Assembly: GCF_029439455.1 (NCBI RefSeq)
Contig: NZ_JAQFVG010000001.1
Span: 34,772-86,668, forward strand
Source of the DNA: Caballeronia sp. BR00000012568055
GTDB taxonomy: Bacteria; Pseudomonadota; Gammaproteobacteria; Burkholderiales; Burkholderiaceae
Direction of reading: 5' to 3'
Length of the DNA stretch: 51,897 nucleotides
Position 1 is the stretch's first letter. Each line of letters opens with the position of its first letter. Below are positions 35,668-44,132 of this stretch, in pieces. Position numbers and translations under genes: made by a program. The notes under the pieces are model-generated. The model saw only the letters and a list, made by a program, of their open reading frames with translations. It did not search any database and was not told the DNA's origin.

Positions 35668-37062
35668 ATGGTCAAGCTGATCTTGCTTCTTCTGGGCGTC
35701 GATTATCTGCGTAATCGTTGGCGTAGTCTGATGGTCACGGGCTGGCTGCTGCTCATCGTGGGTATCGGCGTTTTTATCGATGCACTCGATGGCGCGCTCG
35801 GCTTTCCTATCGCATTCGTGGGATGGCTGTTGATCATCGAAGGCATGGCGACTTTGTCGGTTGCGTGGGCGGGTGTCGGCGGGCAACGCAGATTGCGCTA
35901 TGCGAAGGGCGTGACGTTTATCGTCGCGGCTGTGCTGATTCTCGAAGGCTCTCATCATGGCCACTTCATTCTGTCGATTCTGATTGGCGCTGTTTTTCTT
36001 AGCGATGGCGCTTTGCAGGCCGCGTCGGCTTTAGTCGTGCGCTACAGGCGATGGCGCGTGGCGCTTGCATTGGCATGCTTCGAAATCGCCTTGGCGGTGT
36101 TTATGTTTCAGCCGTATCCCACGCATTATGTGGGGACGGTGCCGTATTGCATCGGCCTGATGTTCATGTTCGCGGGACTCAATCTCATCCTGATCGCCAC
36201 GCGTGTGCGCAAACTGTCGAGCAACCCGGCCGTGTGGGGCGATCCGAGCGCCGAGGCCGCGAGCGCAAGTGATCGTCACGAGCCTCGTGCAAGTGAATGG
36301 GACGGTCCGCCTGGCGACGACGAGCCTGCGCTTACGGTGCATGTGTGGACGCCGGTCGGCTCTTCGAAGAACGAAGTGCAGCGACGCCTGATTGTCGATC
36401 GTTATATTGCGGCGGTGGATCGAAACGGCGTGATTTCGACGGGCCATGCCGCGCTGGAAACGCCGGAAGGCATCTACGTAAGCCTCTATCCTGCGATAGA
36501 AATAGATCGGTCTCCAGACGATTTCGCGCATCTCCTGCGCGCCACGCGTGAAAACGATGTACCCGGTGTGTTTCAGCCGAGCTATGCGTTCGAATCGAAA
36601 GCATGGTGCCCCTCGACGATACGCGTGCGCATTCGCAATTACGACCCGATTCGCCTTGCCAATTTCTGGCGCTCGTATCGCGACGATACGACGTATAACC
36701 TGACGCATCGCAATTGTTCGAGCAGTGTGTCGCGCGCGCTCGAAGCGGCGCTGGAAGGTGCGGCAGGACGTTTGTACGGCACGCGCGCGGGCTGGGGCGC
36801 CTTGTTCAGAATGATTCTGACACCTGAGCTTTGGGTCGCAGCGCAAATCCGCAAGCGCGCGGTCACGATGGCATGGACGCCGGGGCTGACGCTGGATTAT
36901 GCGCGTGCGCTAAGCATGGTCGCCGATCCACGTCCTTATGGATGGCTCAAAGTGGCGCGTATGGCGCTGGCAAAAATGCGTGATTCGCGGCGTCGATGGC
37001 GGGCGGAAGCAAGTAGCAACGGCCAATTTGCATCGCAGACCGAACCACCTTCCCGGATTTAG
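35668..37062 (+). CDS. DUF308/HdeD-like membrane domain fused to a permuted papain-like (NlpC/LRAT-type) domain
   Basis: A protein of 464 residues. The N-terminal part (1-185) has about six hydrophobic helices of the DUF308/HdeD type (WLLLIVGIGVFIDALDG, GWLLIIEGMATLSVAWAG, FIVAAVLILEGSHHG, FILSILIGAVFLSDGALQAA). After a polar linker (about 195-225) comes a soluble domain with His in VISTGHAALETPEGIYV and Cys in THRNCSSSVSRALEAALEG. His before Cys, with NC at the start of a helix, is the order of circularly permuted papain-like hydrolases. It is predicted to be a membrane-anchored thiol hydrolase or acyltransferase; the side of the membrane is not certain. It overlaps the next gene by four bases. 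Confidence 0.75.
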   Translation: MVKLILLLLGVDYLRNRWRSLMVTGWLLLIVGIGVFIDALDGALGFPIAFVGWLLIIEGMATLSVAWAGVGGQRRLRYAKGVTFIVAAVLILEGSHHGHFILSILIGAVFLSDGALQAASALVVRYRRWRVALALACFEIALAVFMFQPYPTHYVGTVPYCIGLMFMFAGLNLILIATRVRKLSSNPAVWGDPSAEAASASDRHEPRASEWDGPPGDDEPALTVHVWTPVGSSKNEVQRRLIVDRYIAAVDRNGVISTGHAALETPEGIYVSLYPAIEIDRSPDDFAHLLRATRENDVPGVFQPSYAFESKAWCPSTIRVRIRNYDPIRLANFWRSYRDDTTYNLTHRNCSSSVSRALEAALEGAAGRLYGTRAGWGALFRMILTPELWVAAQIRKRAVTMAWTPGLTLDYARALSMVADPRPYGWLKVARMALAKMRDSRRRWRAEASSNGQFASQTEPPSRI

Positions 37063-37316
37063 AGGTCGAGATCGTCGGCCGCTTTTTTGGCTCGCCGTTC
37101 CTCGTTGGCGCGGCGTGCGCGAAGACGCTGCCGGGAAAGACTGGCGATGACTTCGCCCGTGCTTGCGCCCGCCGGGATTTCGTTGCGAATGACCTTGGGC
37201 ACCATCGGCAGGCCCATGCGCTGACGCCGCAGCGCACGAGCGATGGCGGTTCGGCAGGTTTGACCGTGACAGTCCCATTCGTCACGGATTCGGTCGCAGT
37301 AAGGACATTGTTCCAT
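37059..37316 (-). CDS. small zinc-ribbon-like protein, 85 residues
   Basis: It starts MEQCPYCDRIRDEWDCHGQ, followed by TCRTAIARAL. Cysteines in CPYC, plus a Cys and CHGQTC, could bind one zinc. The second half is basic and helical (RLRARRANEERRAKKAADD). Probably a nucleic-acid or protein interaction factor of unknown function. No good ribosome-binding site. Its stop overlaps the convergent DUF308 fusion gene. Coding character is moderate. Confidence 0.65.
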   Translation of the reverse strand: MEQCPYCDRIRDEWDCHGQTCRTAIARALRRQRMGLPMVPKVIRNEIPAGASTGEVIASLSRQRLRARRANEERRAKKAADDLDL

Positions 37317-37349
37317 CCGGCTAGTTTACCGCGAAAATGTGACTGCTTT

Positions 37350-38189
37350 TCAAGGCGTCCAGACGCCGTCCGCCACGCAACGCGCGACGTAGTCTTCGAA
37401 TGTGCGCGGCTCGCGCTGCAAGGCGTCGCGAACGCCGTTCATAGGTTGCGCATTGCGACCGTCGAGAACGGTGGTGAAAAGATACATGATCAGCGATACC
37501 TCGGGCGCAGGCACGCCTGCTTCCAAAAGACCCGCGCGAAATGCATCGGGTGGCACGGATTCGAATCTGATCTCTCGTTGCGTGGCGCGCGCCATGCATT
37601 CCGCTGCCTCTGCAAATGAAAGCGCGCGCGGTCCGGTGAGTTCATAAAGCCGATTGGTATGGCCCGCTTGCGTCAGTGCGGCAACGGCGACGTCAGCGAT
37701 ATCTTCGGCATCGACGAAGGGTTCTTTGATATTGCTCGCAGGCAACGCGAGTGCGCCGTCGAGCACCGGATCGCGCAGAAAGCTCTCGCTGAAGTTCTGC
37801 ATGAACCAACTGCAACGCAGAATGGTCCATTGCGCGCCGCTGGCTTGCAAAGCCTGTTCGGCGGCCTGCGCCTCTTCTTCTCCGCGTCCCGATAGCAGCA
37901 CGATATGCTTTGCGCCGCTCGTCAGCGCCTGATCGAAAAACGCGCTGACGGAGTCCACCGCGCCCGGAACTGCGAGGTCGGGTTGATACGTAACGTAGAC
38001 GCGTTGAATGCCATCGAGCGCGGCCTGCCAGGTCGTGCGGTCGTTCCAGTCGAAACGCGGTTCGGTCGAACGCGAACATGCGCGAACATCGAGCGACATG
38101 GCGCGCAGCCGTTGCACGACGCGTGCGCCTGTCTTGCCATTGCCGCCGAGTACGAGGATAGGTGCTGCATCGAGTTGAGAAATCGACAT
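37350..38189 (-). CDS. NmrA-like NAD(P)-binding oxidoreductase
   Basis: A protein of 279 residues from the ATG at 38189 (MSISQLDAAPILVLGG), with AAGGAG eight bases upstream; the frame from 38213 is longer. The Rossmann motif is ILVLGGNGKTGARVVQRL. It is an atypical SDR of the NmrA/QOR2 type: HIVLLSGRGEEEAQ, then ILRCSWFMQNFSE and a C-terminal substrate part. These proteins are quinone reductases or redox sensors. It is divergent from the TetR gene, with two operators in the 95-bp gap, so it is almost surely repressed by it. Confidence 0.92.
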   Translation of the reverse strand: MSISQLDAAPILVLGGNGKTGARVVQRLRAMSLDVRACSRSTEPRFDWNDRTTWQAALDGIQRVYVTYQPDLAVPGAVDSVSAFFDQALTSGAKHIVLLSGRGEEEAQAAEQALQASGAQWTILRCSWFMQNFSESFLRDPVLDGALALPASNIKEPFVDAEDIADVAVAALTQAGHTNRLYELTGPRALSFAEAAECMARATQREIRFESVPPDAFRAGLLEAGVPAPEVSLIMYLFTTVLDGRNAQPMNGVRDALQREPRTFEDYVARCVADGVWTP

Positions 38190-38207
38190 TGCCGGCTCCT
38201 TGGTTTT

Positions 38208-38254
38208 AAACATGAGAGTTGCTCATATTTAAAACATGATAGATACTCACGTTT
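38208..38254. promoter_or_regulatory. two tandem 23-bp operators for the divergent TetR regulator
   Basis: Two 23-bp copies, 38208-38230 and 38232-38254, start 24 bp apart. Both begin AAACATGA and end in CTCA..TTT. The first contains the dyad ATGAG-N5-CTCAT, the second the weaker ATGA-N7-TCA. They fill the gap between the reductase (38189, leftward) and TetR (38285, rightward) starts. Confidence 0.8.
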
Positions 38255-38284
38255 ATTCGTCAAGCATTTTTTGCGAGGAAGAAG

Positions 38285-38890
38285 ATGCAGGAGAAACCAC
38301 AACGCAAGCCGACCCAGCAGCGCAGCCGGGAGCGCCTCGAACGCATACTCGACGTCGCGGAAGGATTGATCGAAGAGAAGGGCAGCGAGCACGTGAAGAT
38401 GAGCGAGATTGCCGATCTCGCGGAGATTTCCATCGGCTCGCTTTATCAGTACTTTCCGGACAAGCGCGCAATCATTCGCTCACTCGCCGAAGCGTATGCG
38501 ACCGAGAGCCGGGAATGCGTGCGCTTGGCGTTGGAGGCGGTGCGCAATCAGAAGGAGTTGGTGGCTGCGTTTTCCGAGCTTGTCGATTTGTATTATCGAA
38601 TCGTGCTGGAAAAGCCGGTGATGCGCGATATCTCGTCGGCGCTGCGCGCGGACAAGGAATTAATGAGTATCGAGTTGAGTGAAAGCCGCGCGTGCGGTGC
38701 AATGCTCGCAGCGGCGATCATGCGCGTGCGTCCGCGCGCGGATGCGAAGCGTATTGGCGCGCTCGCGTTCCTGATCTGGCAGCTTGGCGAGGAAACGATG
38801 CGCCTCGCGATTGCGCACAAGCGCAGCGAAGGCGCGCTGCTGGTAGATGTCTATAAGCGGATGAGCCTGCGCGCGATCGAGGAAGGCTAA
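38285..38890 (+). CDS. TetR-family transcriptional regulator
   Basis: A protein of 201 residues. The N-terminal HTH is QQRSRERLERILDVAEGLIEE, MSEIADLAEISIGSLYQYFPDK (about residues 14-65), typical of the family. The helical ligand domain follows. GAGGAAG precedes the ATG. It sits divergently beside the NmrA oxidoreductase with two operators in the gap. The inducer is probably a quinone, aldehyde or other reactive compound reduced by that enzyme; this is inference. Confidence 0.95.
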   Translation: MQEKPQRKPTQQRSRERLERILDVAEGLIEEKGSEHVKMSEIADLAEISIGSLYQYFPDKRAIIRSLAEAYATESRECVRLALEAVRNQKELVAAFSELVDLYYRIVLEKPVMRDISSALRADKELMSIELSESRACGAMLAAAIMRVRPRADAKRIGALAFLIWQLGEETMRLAIAHKRSEGALLVDVYKRMSLRAIEEG

Positions 38891-38899
38891 ACCGACGGC

Positions 38900-40009
38900 T
38901 TATTGTCCGCGCGCCGAACCGCTTAGTTGAGCCGAGACGCGCGGTCGCCTTGCGCGTTGTTGATGATCGACACTGCGTCGCAAGACTTTCTTGACGAGGC
39001 CTTTAAGGAAATAGATGGAACGGTCGGCGCGAAGATCGAAATCGGATTGCTTGAGTTCGACCATGTCCGGTCCACCGCGCTTAGCGAGTGTCGAGCGTGC
39101 GTGACGGTGATCGCTTCCCATAGCAACGAGAATGTCAGAGGCTTGCTTAAACGAGCCATGTTCGACGCGGGCACACACAAAGCGTGCGCGCTTGAAGAGC
39201 TTATCGAACACGGTAAGCCAAAATTCATCGAGCTTGCTGCCATTGCAACGCGCAAGCACTTCCTGTCCATTGGTGCGAAGGTCCTGCATATCGCGCAAGG
39301 CCGCTTTCTGCGTGATGCTGCCAAAGCGGCGTCGATAGCCGATCAAAGGCGACGCCACGCGATAGACACTGCCCGCCTTGAGATAAAGCGAAGGCGACAC
39401 AGCCATATCCTCGTAATGCCGTCCAACCGGAAACGAAACGCCATCGAATAAGGACGTGCGATAAACACGCGCCCACACGAAAGCGTGAAACGCATCGACG
39501 AACTGCATGCGGTCCTGATGCTGCATGGAATGGCCACCGCGTGCATCGGGCGTGACGAGTTCGATTTCGTCGAGGCGGCGTCCTTCATCGTCGATGATCT
39601 TGACGTTGTATTCGATGATGTCCCACGCGTTTTCGCTCAAAGCGGGAATCACCACGCCCGTAAAGCTTTCGAGAAAGATATCGTCGCCATCCAGAAAGCC
39701 GACGTAGGGCGTGCGTACGGCAGCCAGTCCCGTGTTTCGCGCGGCGCTAAGGCCTGCATTGTCCTGCCGCAGCAATTGAACGTGCACGCCGCCGTCGCGA
39801 TCCGCGATTGCCTTTGCGGCCGCAAAGGTGTCGTCAGTCGAGCCATCATCGACGACGATGATTCTCAACTTGTCGAGATGCGGCTGAGACAGCAGAGATT
39901 CCAGCGCTTCCTCGATATAACCCTCGATGTTGTAGGCCGCGACTACGATGCTGAGCAACGGCTGGCTATCGGGGCTCACGCTTTGCGCTGAGTCACGCTC
40001 AAACGGCAT
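38900..40009 (-). CDS. glycosyltransferase, GT2 family
   Basis: A protein of 369 residues from the ATG at 40009 (MPFERDSAQS), with AAAGGAG eight bases upstream. The GT-A fold starts LLSIVVAAYNIEGYIEEAL. The nucleotide-sugar site is VVDDGSTDDT, and the metal-binding DxD is in VGFLDGDDIF. RNTGLAAVRTPY is also typical. The C-terminal third (about 260-369) is helical and basic, with no membrane segment. It adds a sugar to a surface polysaccharide or lipopolysaccharide precursor. Isolated from any polysaccharide cluster. Convergent with the TetR gene. Confidence 0.92.
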   Translation of the reverse strand: MPFERDSAQSVSPDSQPLLSIVVAAYNIEGYIEEALESLLSQPHLDKLRIIVVDDGSTDDTFAAAKAIADRDGGVHVQLLRQDNAGLSAARNTGLAAVRTPYVGFLDGDDIFLESFTGVVIPALSENAWDIIEYNVKIIDDEGRRLDEIELVTPDARGGHSMQHQDRMQFVDAFHAFVWARVYRTSLFDGVSFPVGRHYEDMAVSPSLYLKAGSVYRVASPLIGYRRRFGSITQKAALRDMQDLRTNGQEVLARCNGSKLDEFWLTVFDKLFKRARFVCARVEHGSFKQASDILVAMGSDHRHARSTLAKRGGPDMVELKQSDFDLRADRSIYFLKGLVKKVLRRSVDHQQRARRPRVSAQLSGSARGQ

Positions 40010-40200
40010 ATTGAAGGCTCCTTTCAGACGGGTAAGTCGAGTGCAATCGAAGTAGATCGCCGTGAATGACGGCGCGCACTCTTGCAGCAATGCAGATGCC
40101 ACGTCTGAAAAATAGATAGGCGAAGCTGAATAGCCTTTGGAAGCAGGCGTTACAGCGCTTTGCGCGCGAACGAGGCTAACGGTCAACGCTCGTCAATGGT

Positions 40201-40232
40201 GCATAAGACGCATCAAGCCGGGCATAAGACGC
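40201..40232. repeat. direct repeat GCATAAGACGC, 21 bp apart
   Basis: GCATAAGACGC occurs at 40201-40211 and at 40222-40232. The 21-bp period equals two helical turns. The pair lies 190-220 bp upstream of the GT2 start and 49 bp beyond the LacI stop, so it may be an activator or repressor site for GT2. Confidence 0.45.
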
Positions 40233-40280
40233 CATCCTGGGCGACGCAAGCGCGAAGTCTTAGGAAGACCTTAACGCGCT

Positions 40281-41333
40281 TTACACGTTTTCCGGCGTAT
40301 AAAGCTGGGCCGGCAAAGGATATTGGCTAGCTTGCGCTGCTTCACCCGGCAAAGCTTGCAAGGCACGCAACATCGCTTGCACGGCGGTTTCGGCGATACG
40401 TTGCAATGGGGTATCGATAACCAGATCGATCACGCCATCGACCAACGCTTCATAGCGGTCGGGCATCAAATCCGAACACACCGTGACGATACGGCGACCA
40501 AGCGCTTCCTCACGCAGCGCACGAATGACGCCGCCTACGCCGCCGCCGGGAACGTATATTCCGGCGAGATCGTCGTGCCGAGCAAGCATGGCAAGTGTGG
40601 CTTCGTAAGCGAGTTGTTTGTCTTCGAGATTGATTTGCGTGTCGAGCACACGCAGTCCGGGCGCATGCTCGCGCAAATACGAGCGAAAACTGATCTCACA
40701 ACTTTCTTGCCCAAGATAGCGTGGCGTGCCCACGAACACGCCTACCGTGCCGGTTTTCCGTTGGTTGAGCCTGCTGACCGCCCACGCTGCCGTGCGTCCG
40801 CTCTTGCGCGGATCGACACCGATATAACCCGCACGCAGCGGCGCGCTCAGATCAGATAACAGCGTGACTGTCGGCTTGCCTTGCGCATGAAGCGACTCGA
40901 TTGCCGCCGTCACGTGCGGGTGATCCACGGCGACTACGCCAAGCGCATCGACTTGCTCGCCTAAGGAAACCAAGGTACGCGCGATAGATGCCGGATCGAG
41001 TTCGTCCATATATTCGATCACGGCAGAGCAGCGCTCCGGTTCATGACGTGACGCCGTCTCCGTCAGGATGCGGGCAAAGGTTTGATAAAACGGATCAGCC
41101 CTTTTCTGCAGACAAAATCCCAATGTATAGCGTTCGTTTCGTTCACCTAGCTTAGCGCGCAAGCGATCGCGCATCAGCCCCGCACCGTGATAGCCGATGC
41201 GCTCGGCCGCTTCGATCACTCGCAAAGCCGTTGCTTCCCGCACTAATAGCCGGCCATTGAATACGCGATCCACCGTAGCGGGACTGACGCCCGCTGCGTC
41301 TGCTACGGATTGAAGCGTCGGGCGCTTAGTCAT
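40281..41333 (-). CDS. LacI-family regulator of the adjacent MocDEF-like operon
   Basis: A protein of 350 residues from the ATG at 41333 (MTKRPTLQSVADAAG), with no clear ribosome-binding site. The HTH is TLQSVADAAGVSPATVDRVFNG; Asp stands where most LacI proteins have Ser (TVSRVLN), as in a subgroup of sugar-responsive regulators. The periplasmic-binding-type core (about 60-345) has GVVAVDHPHVT, GYIGVDPRKSGRTAAW, YVPGGGVGG and VCSDLMPDRY. The effector is likely a sugar or polyol. It is divergent from the desaturase-like operon (146 bp between), whose control is its probable job. Confidence 0.93.
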   Translation of the reverse strand: MTKRPTLQSVADAAGVSPATVDRVFNGRLLVREATALRVIEAAERIGYHGAGLMRDRLRAKLGERNERYTLGFCLQKRADPFYQTFARILTETASRHEPERCSAVIEYMDELDPASIARTLVSLGEQVDALGVVAVDHPHVTAAIESLHAQGKPTVTLLSDLSAPLRAGYIGVDPRKSGRTAAWAVSRLNQRKTGTVGVFVGTPRYLGQESCEISFRSYLREHAPGLRVLDTQINLEDKQLAYEATLAMLARHDDLAGIYVPGGGVGGVIRALREEALGRRIVTVCSDLMPDRYEALVDGVIDLVIDTPLQRIAETAVQAMLRALQALPGEAAQASQYPLPAQLYTPENV

Positions 41334-41387
41334 TTTTGATGTAAATGATGGGTTTTTAATTGGCGCAATGATGCTTAAAGATAGCAA

Positions 41388-41452
41388 ATGCAAAGCCTTA
41401 TTGCATGGGAACCTAAGCGCTCATATCATCGATACAACAAGAAATAGATGAT
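41388..41452. promoter_or_regulatory. two inverted repeats in the LacI/mocD-like divergent region
   Basis: ATGCAA-N7-TTGCAT is perfect at 41388-41406. ATCATC (41425-41430) and GATGAT (41447-41452) form a second dyad, extended by GAT/ATA-type partial matches. Both lie between the regulator start (41333) and the operon start (41480). They are candidate operators for the LacI protein. Confidence 0.5.
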
Positions 41453-41479
41453 GCAAATCCAATCATCGGATGAGGCGAC

Positions 41480-42556
41480 ATGATGGAATCTGAGCAGACG
41501 CAAGGCGCGAGCGCGCAGGAACTACATCGCGCATATCGCTTAGTGGGCGGTGCAGGTGAGCGTGCGAAATCAGCCGGTTTAGTGAATGCCAAATGGTACA
41601 AGTGCGCCGTTCCGCGTCCGGTGATGAAAAGCCTGATGCAGCGAAGCGATGCCCGCGCCATACGCGACACTGTCATTTGGTACCTAAGCATTATCGCGAG
41701 CGGCGTGCTTGCCTATTTCGCATGGCGCGCGCATTCGCTGTGGGCCATTCCCGCCTTGATGCTTTACGGCACGCTTTATTGCGGTCCGGCGGATTCGCGC
41801 TGGCACGAGAGTGGTCACGGCACCGCATTCAAGACAAGTTGGATGAACAAAGCGCTATACCAAGCCGCGTCGTTTCAGGTCTTCCGCCGTCCGACAATCT
41901 GGCGATGGAGCCACGCTCGCCACCATACGGATACGCTGGTCGTAGGCCGCGATCCCGAAATCGGCGCACAAGTACCAACGGATTGGCTTGGTCTCGCGCT
42001 GAATGTCTTCGCGCTCAAGCATGTTGCAAATGAATTGCCTAAGGTGATTGGCGCGGCGTTCGGTCGTATCGGTGAGGAAGAAAAGACCTTTGTTCCCGAG
42101 TCGGAATGGTCAAAGGTGATGCTGGAAGCGCGCATCTGGCTGGTGATTTACGCGGTGGTGATTGCGGCATGCTTTGTATTTCATAGCGTGTTGCCCTTGC
42201 TTTATATCGGCTTACCCAGTCTTTACGGTGCCTGGCTTTATCTTTACTTTGGCTTGACGCAACACGCAGGCATGCCGGAAAACGTGCTCGATCATCGCAA
42301 GAATTGCCGCACCATCGAGATGAATCCGGTGTTTCGATTTCTTTATCTCAACATGAATTACCACGTCGAACATCACATGTTCCCGATGGTGCCTTACCAC
42401 GCGCTGCCGCGTCTGCATGAGACGGTTAAACACGATATGCCGCCGCCTTATTCGAGCACGATCGCCGCCTATGCCGAAATCTTCCCGACGCTTCTGCGCC
42501 AGACGCGCGATCCGTCATATCACGTAGAACGGCCGGTGCCGGCCACAGCCGCATAA
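41480..42556 (+). CDS. mocD: membrane fatty-acid desaturase/hydroxylase-like protein, MocD type
   Basis: A protein of 358 residues. The three His boxes of membrane di-iron enzymes are present: HESGHGTAF (about residue 110), HARHHTD (about 150) and HVEHH (about 295). Hydrophobic helices lie at about 65-100 and 215-255. WRWSHARHHTDTLVVGRDPEI is characteristic of MocD-type oxygenases of rhizopine catabolism; lipid desaturases differ. It would use electrons from the Rieske and reductase encoded next to hydroxylate or O-demethylate a polar substrate. ATGs occur at 41480 and 41483, with GAGG upstream favouring the second. First gene of a four-gene operon. Confidence 0.85.
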   Translation: MMESEQTQGASAQELHRAYRLVGGAGERAKSAGLVNAKWYKCAVPRPVMKSLMQRSDARAIRDTVIWYLSIIASGVLAYFAWRAHSLWAIPALMLYGTLYCGPADSRWHESGHGTAFKTSWMNKALYQAASFQVFRRPTIWRWSHARHHTDTLVVGRDPEIGAQVPTDWLGLALNVFALKHVANELPKVIGAAFGRIGEEEKTFVPESEWSKVMLEARIWLVIYAVVIAACFVFHSVLPLLYIGLPSLYGAWLYLYFGLTQHAGMPENVLDHRKNCRTIEMNPVFRFLYLNMNYHVEHHMFPMVPYHALPRLHETVKHDMPPPYSSTIAAYAEIFPTLLRQTRDPSYHVERPVPATAA

Positions 42557-42580
42557 AAACATCGAACGGAGACACGCATC

Positions 42581-42889
42581 ATGACGCAATGGATCGACGC
42601 AGCCGCGCTTGACGATATCGAAGATGAAGACGTGATGCGCTTCGATCACGACGGCCGCACTTTCGCGATTTATCGCGTAAATGAAGGGGTTTTCGCAAGC
42701 GATGGTCTGTGCACGCACGAGCACGTTCATCTTAGCGACGGCTTTGTGATGGACTATGTCATCGAATGCCCCAAGCACAATGGACGCTTCGATATTCGCG
42801 ATGGCCGGCCACTTTGCGCGCCTGTTTGCGAAAAGCTGAAGACGTACCCCGCGAAAGTCGAAGCAGGGCGCATTCTGATCGAGGTCTGA
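42581..42889 (+). CDS. mocE: MocE-like Rieske [2Fe-2S] ferredoxin
   Basis: A protein of 102 residues. The Rieske ligands are CTHEH (Cys, His) and CPKHNGRFD (Cys, His), 18 residues apart, and the C-terminus LKTYPAKVEAGRILIEV is normal. It is a soluble electron carrier, passing electrons from the FAD reductase downstream to the desaturase-like oxygenase upstream. GGAG lies nine bases before the ATG. Spacing is 24 bp from the oxygenase gene and 4 bp to the reductase gene, so the three are tightly coupled. Identity as a Rieske protein is certain; the Moc assignment rests on context and resemblance. Confidence 0.93.
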   Translation: MTQWIDAAALDDIEDEDVMRFDHDGRTFAIYRVNEGVFASDGLCTHEHVHLSDGFVMDYVIECPKHNGRFDIRDGRPLCAPVCEKLKTYPAKVEAGRILIEV

Positions 42890-42893
42890 GATC

Positions 42894-44120
42894 ATGGTGC
42901 GCGTGATGGCGATTGTCGGTGCGGGGCATGTCGGCGGGCGCGCGGCTCAGGCGTTGCGCGAGTTCGGCTGGACTGGCGATATCGCGATGTTCGGCATGGA
43001 ATCGCATTTGCCTTATGAACGTCCACCGCTGTCGAAGCAATTGCTGACGGGTGAGCGCGAGGCATCGCACTGTCAATTGCGCACACGCGATGACTGGGCG
43101 AACGACCGCATCAAGCACGTCGTGAGCAAGGTGGCGCGTATCGTTCGCGAAGCGCGCACCGTGCAACTCGACGATGGTCAAAGCATCGAATATGAAGCGC
43201 TGTTGCTTGCGACTGGCGGTCACGTACGGCGCTTGAACATTCCCGGCGCTGATCTCGACGGCGTGCTGACGCTGCGTACACTCGACGATGCCGCACGCAT
43301 TGCATCGCGCCTTGCATCCAACGCTCGCGTGTTGATCGTGGGCGGCGGATTCATCGGCCTGGAGGTCGCAGCGTCTGCACGAAAGCGCGGCTGCAATGTG
43401 TGCGTGATCGAAGGCGCATCGCGCTTGCTTGGGCGCGCGGTGCCGGAAGCCGTAGCCGAACAGGTGCAACGCCTTCATGAACGCAATGGCGTCTCCATTC
43501 GTTTGAATGTCACGCCAGAAGCCATCGAACGGCTTAGCGACAGAACGCTTGCTATTTCACTTAAGGATAAAAGCGTTATTCATGCCGATATCGTCTTGGT
43601 GGGAATTGGTATCGACCCTGCGGATGAGCTTGCGCGTGATGCGGGGCTGGCGGTCAATCGCGGCGTGATCGTCAATGCAGAGCTTGAGACGTCAGCTTCT
43701 GGAATATTCGCGGCGGGCGACGTCGCTATATTTCCTAGCCGCATTTCAGGGCAGCCCATTCGTCAGGAAACATGGCATAACGCCGAGACGCAGGCGCGCG
43801 TTGCCGCACGCAATATGCTCGGCGCGAAAACGCGATACGACGACACGCCGTGGTTCTGGTCGGATCAATACGATCATCAATTGCAAGTGGCGGGCGAACC
43901 TGCGCTCGGCGTGAAATGCATTAAACGCACGCTAAGCGATGCCGGTTCCATCGACTTCTATTTCGATGCAAACGAACGTCTTGTCGGCACGAGCGGCTTT
44001 GGTCTTGCTAGCGGTTTTGCCAAAGAAATGAAACTCGCGCGGATGCTGGTGGAGCGCGCTAAATCGCCTTTAGCAGAAATGCTTAGCGATCCGTCCGTCA
44101 AACTCAAAAGCCTGCTCTAA
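42894..44120 (+). CDS. FAD-dependent ferredoxin reductase (MocF-like)
   Basis: A protein of 408 residues. FAD motif AIVGAGHVGGRAAQAL (about 6-21); PYERPPLSKQLLTGE; ATGGHVRRL; NAD(P) motif VLIVGGGFIGLEVAASARKRG; and ASGIFAAGDVAIFP for the FAD ribityl end. It belongs to the rubredoxin/ferredoxin reductase family of oxygenase systems, with a C-terminal reductase domain (about 320-405). It moves electrons from NAD(P)H to the Rieske protein. Starts 4 bp after mocE. The final reductase in the chain, followed 12 bp later by the SDR gene. Confidence 0.93.
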   Translation: MVRVMAIVGAGHVGGRAAQALREFGWTGDIAMFGMESHLPYERPPLSKQLLTGEREASHCQLRTRDDWANDRIKHVVSKVARIVREARTVQLDDGQSIEYEALLLATGGHVRRLNIPGADLDGVLTLRTLDDAARIASRLASNARVLIVGGGFIGLEVAASARKRGCNVCVIEGASRLLGRAVPEAVAEQVQRLHERNGVSIRLNVTPEAIERLSDRTLAISLKDKSVIHADIVLVGIGIDPADELARDAGLAVNRGVIVNAELETSASGIFAAGDVAIFPSRISGQPIRQETWHNAETQARVAARNMLGAKTRYDDTPWFWSDQYDHQLQVAGEPALGVKCIKRTLSDAGSIDFYFDANERLVGTSGFGLASGFAKEMKLARMLVERAKSPLAEMLSDPSVKLKSLL

Positions 44121-44132
44121 AAGGAACACACG

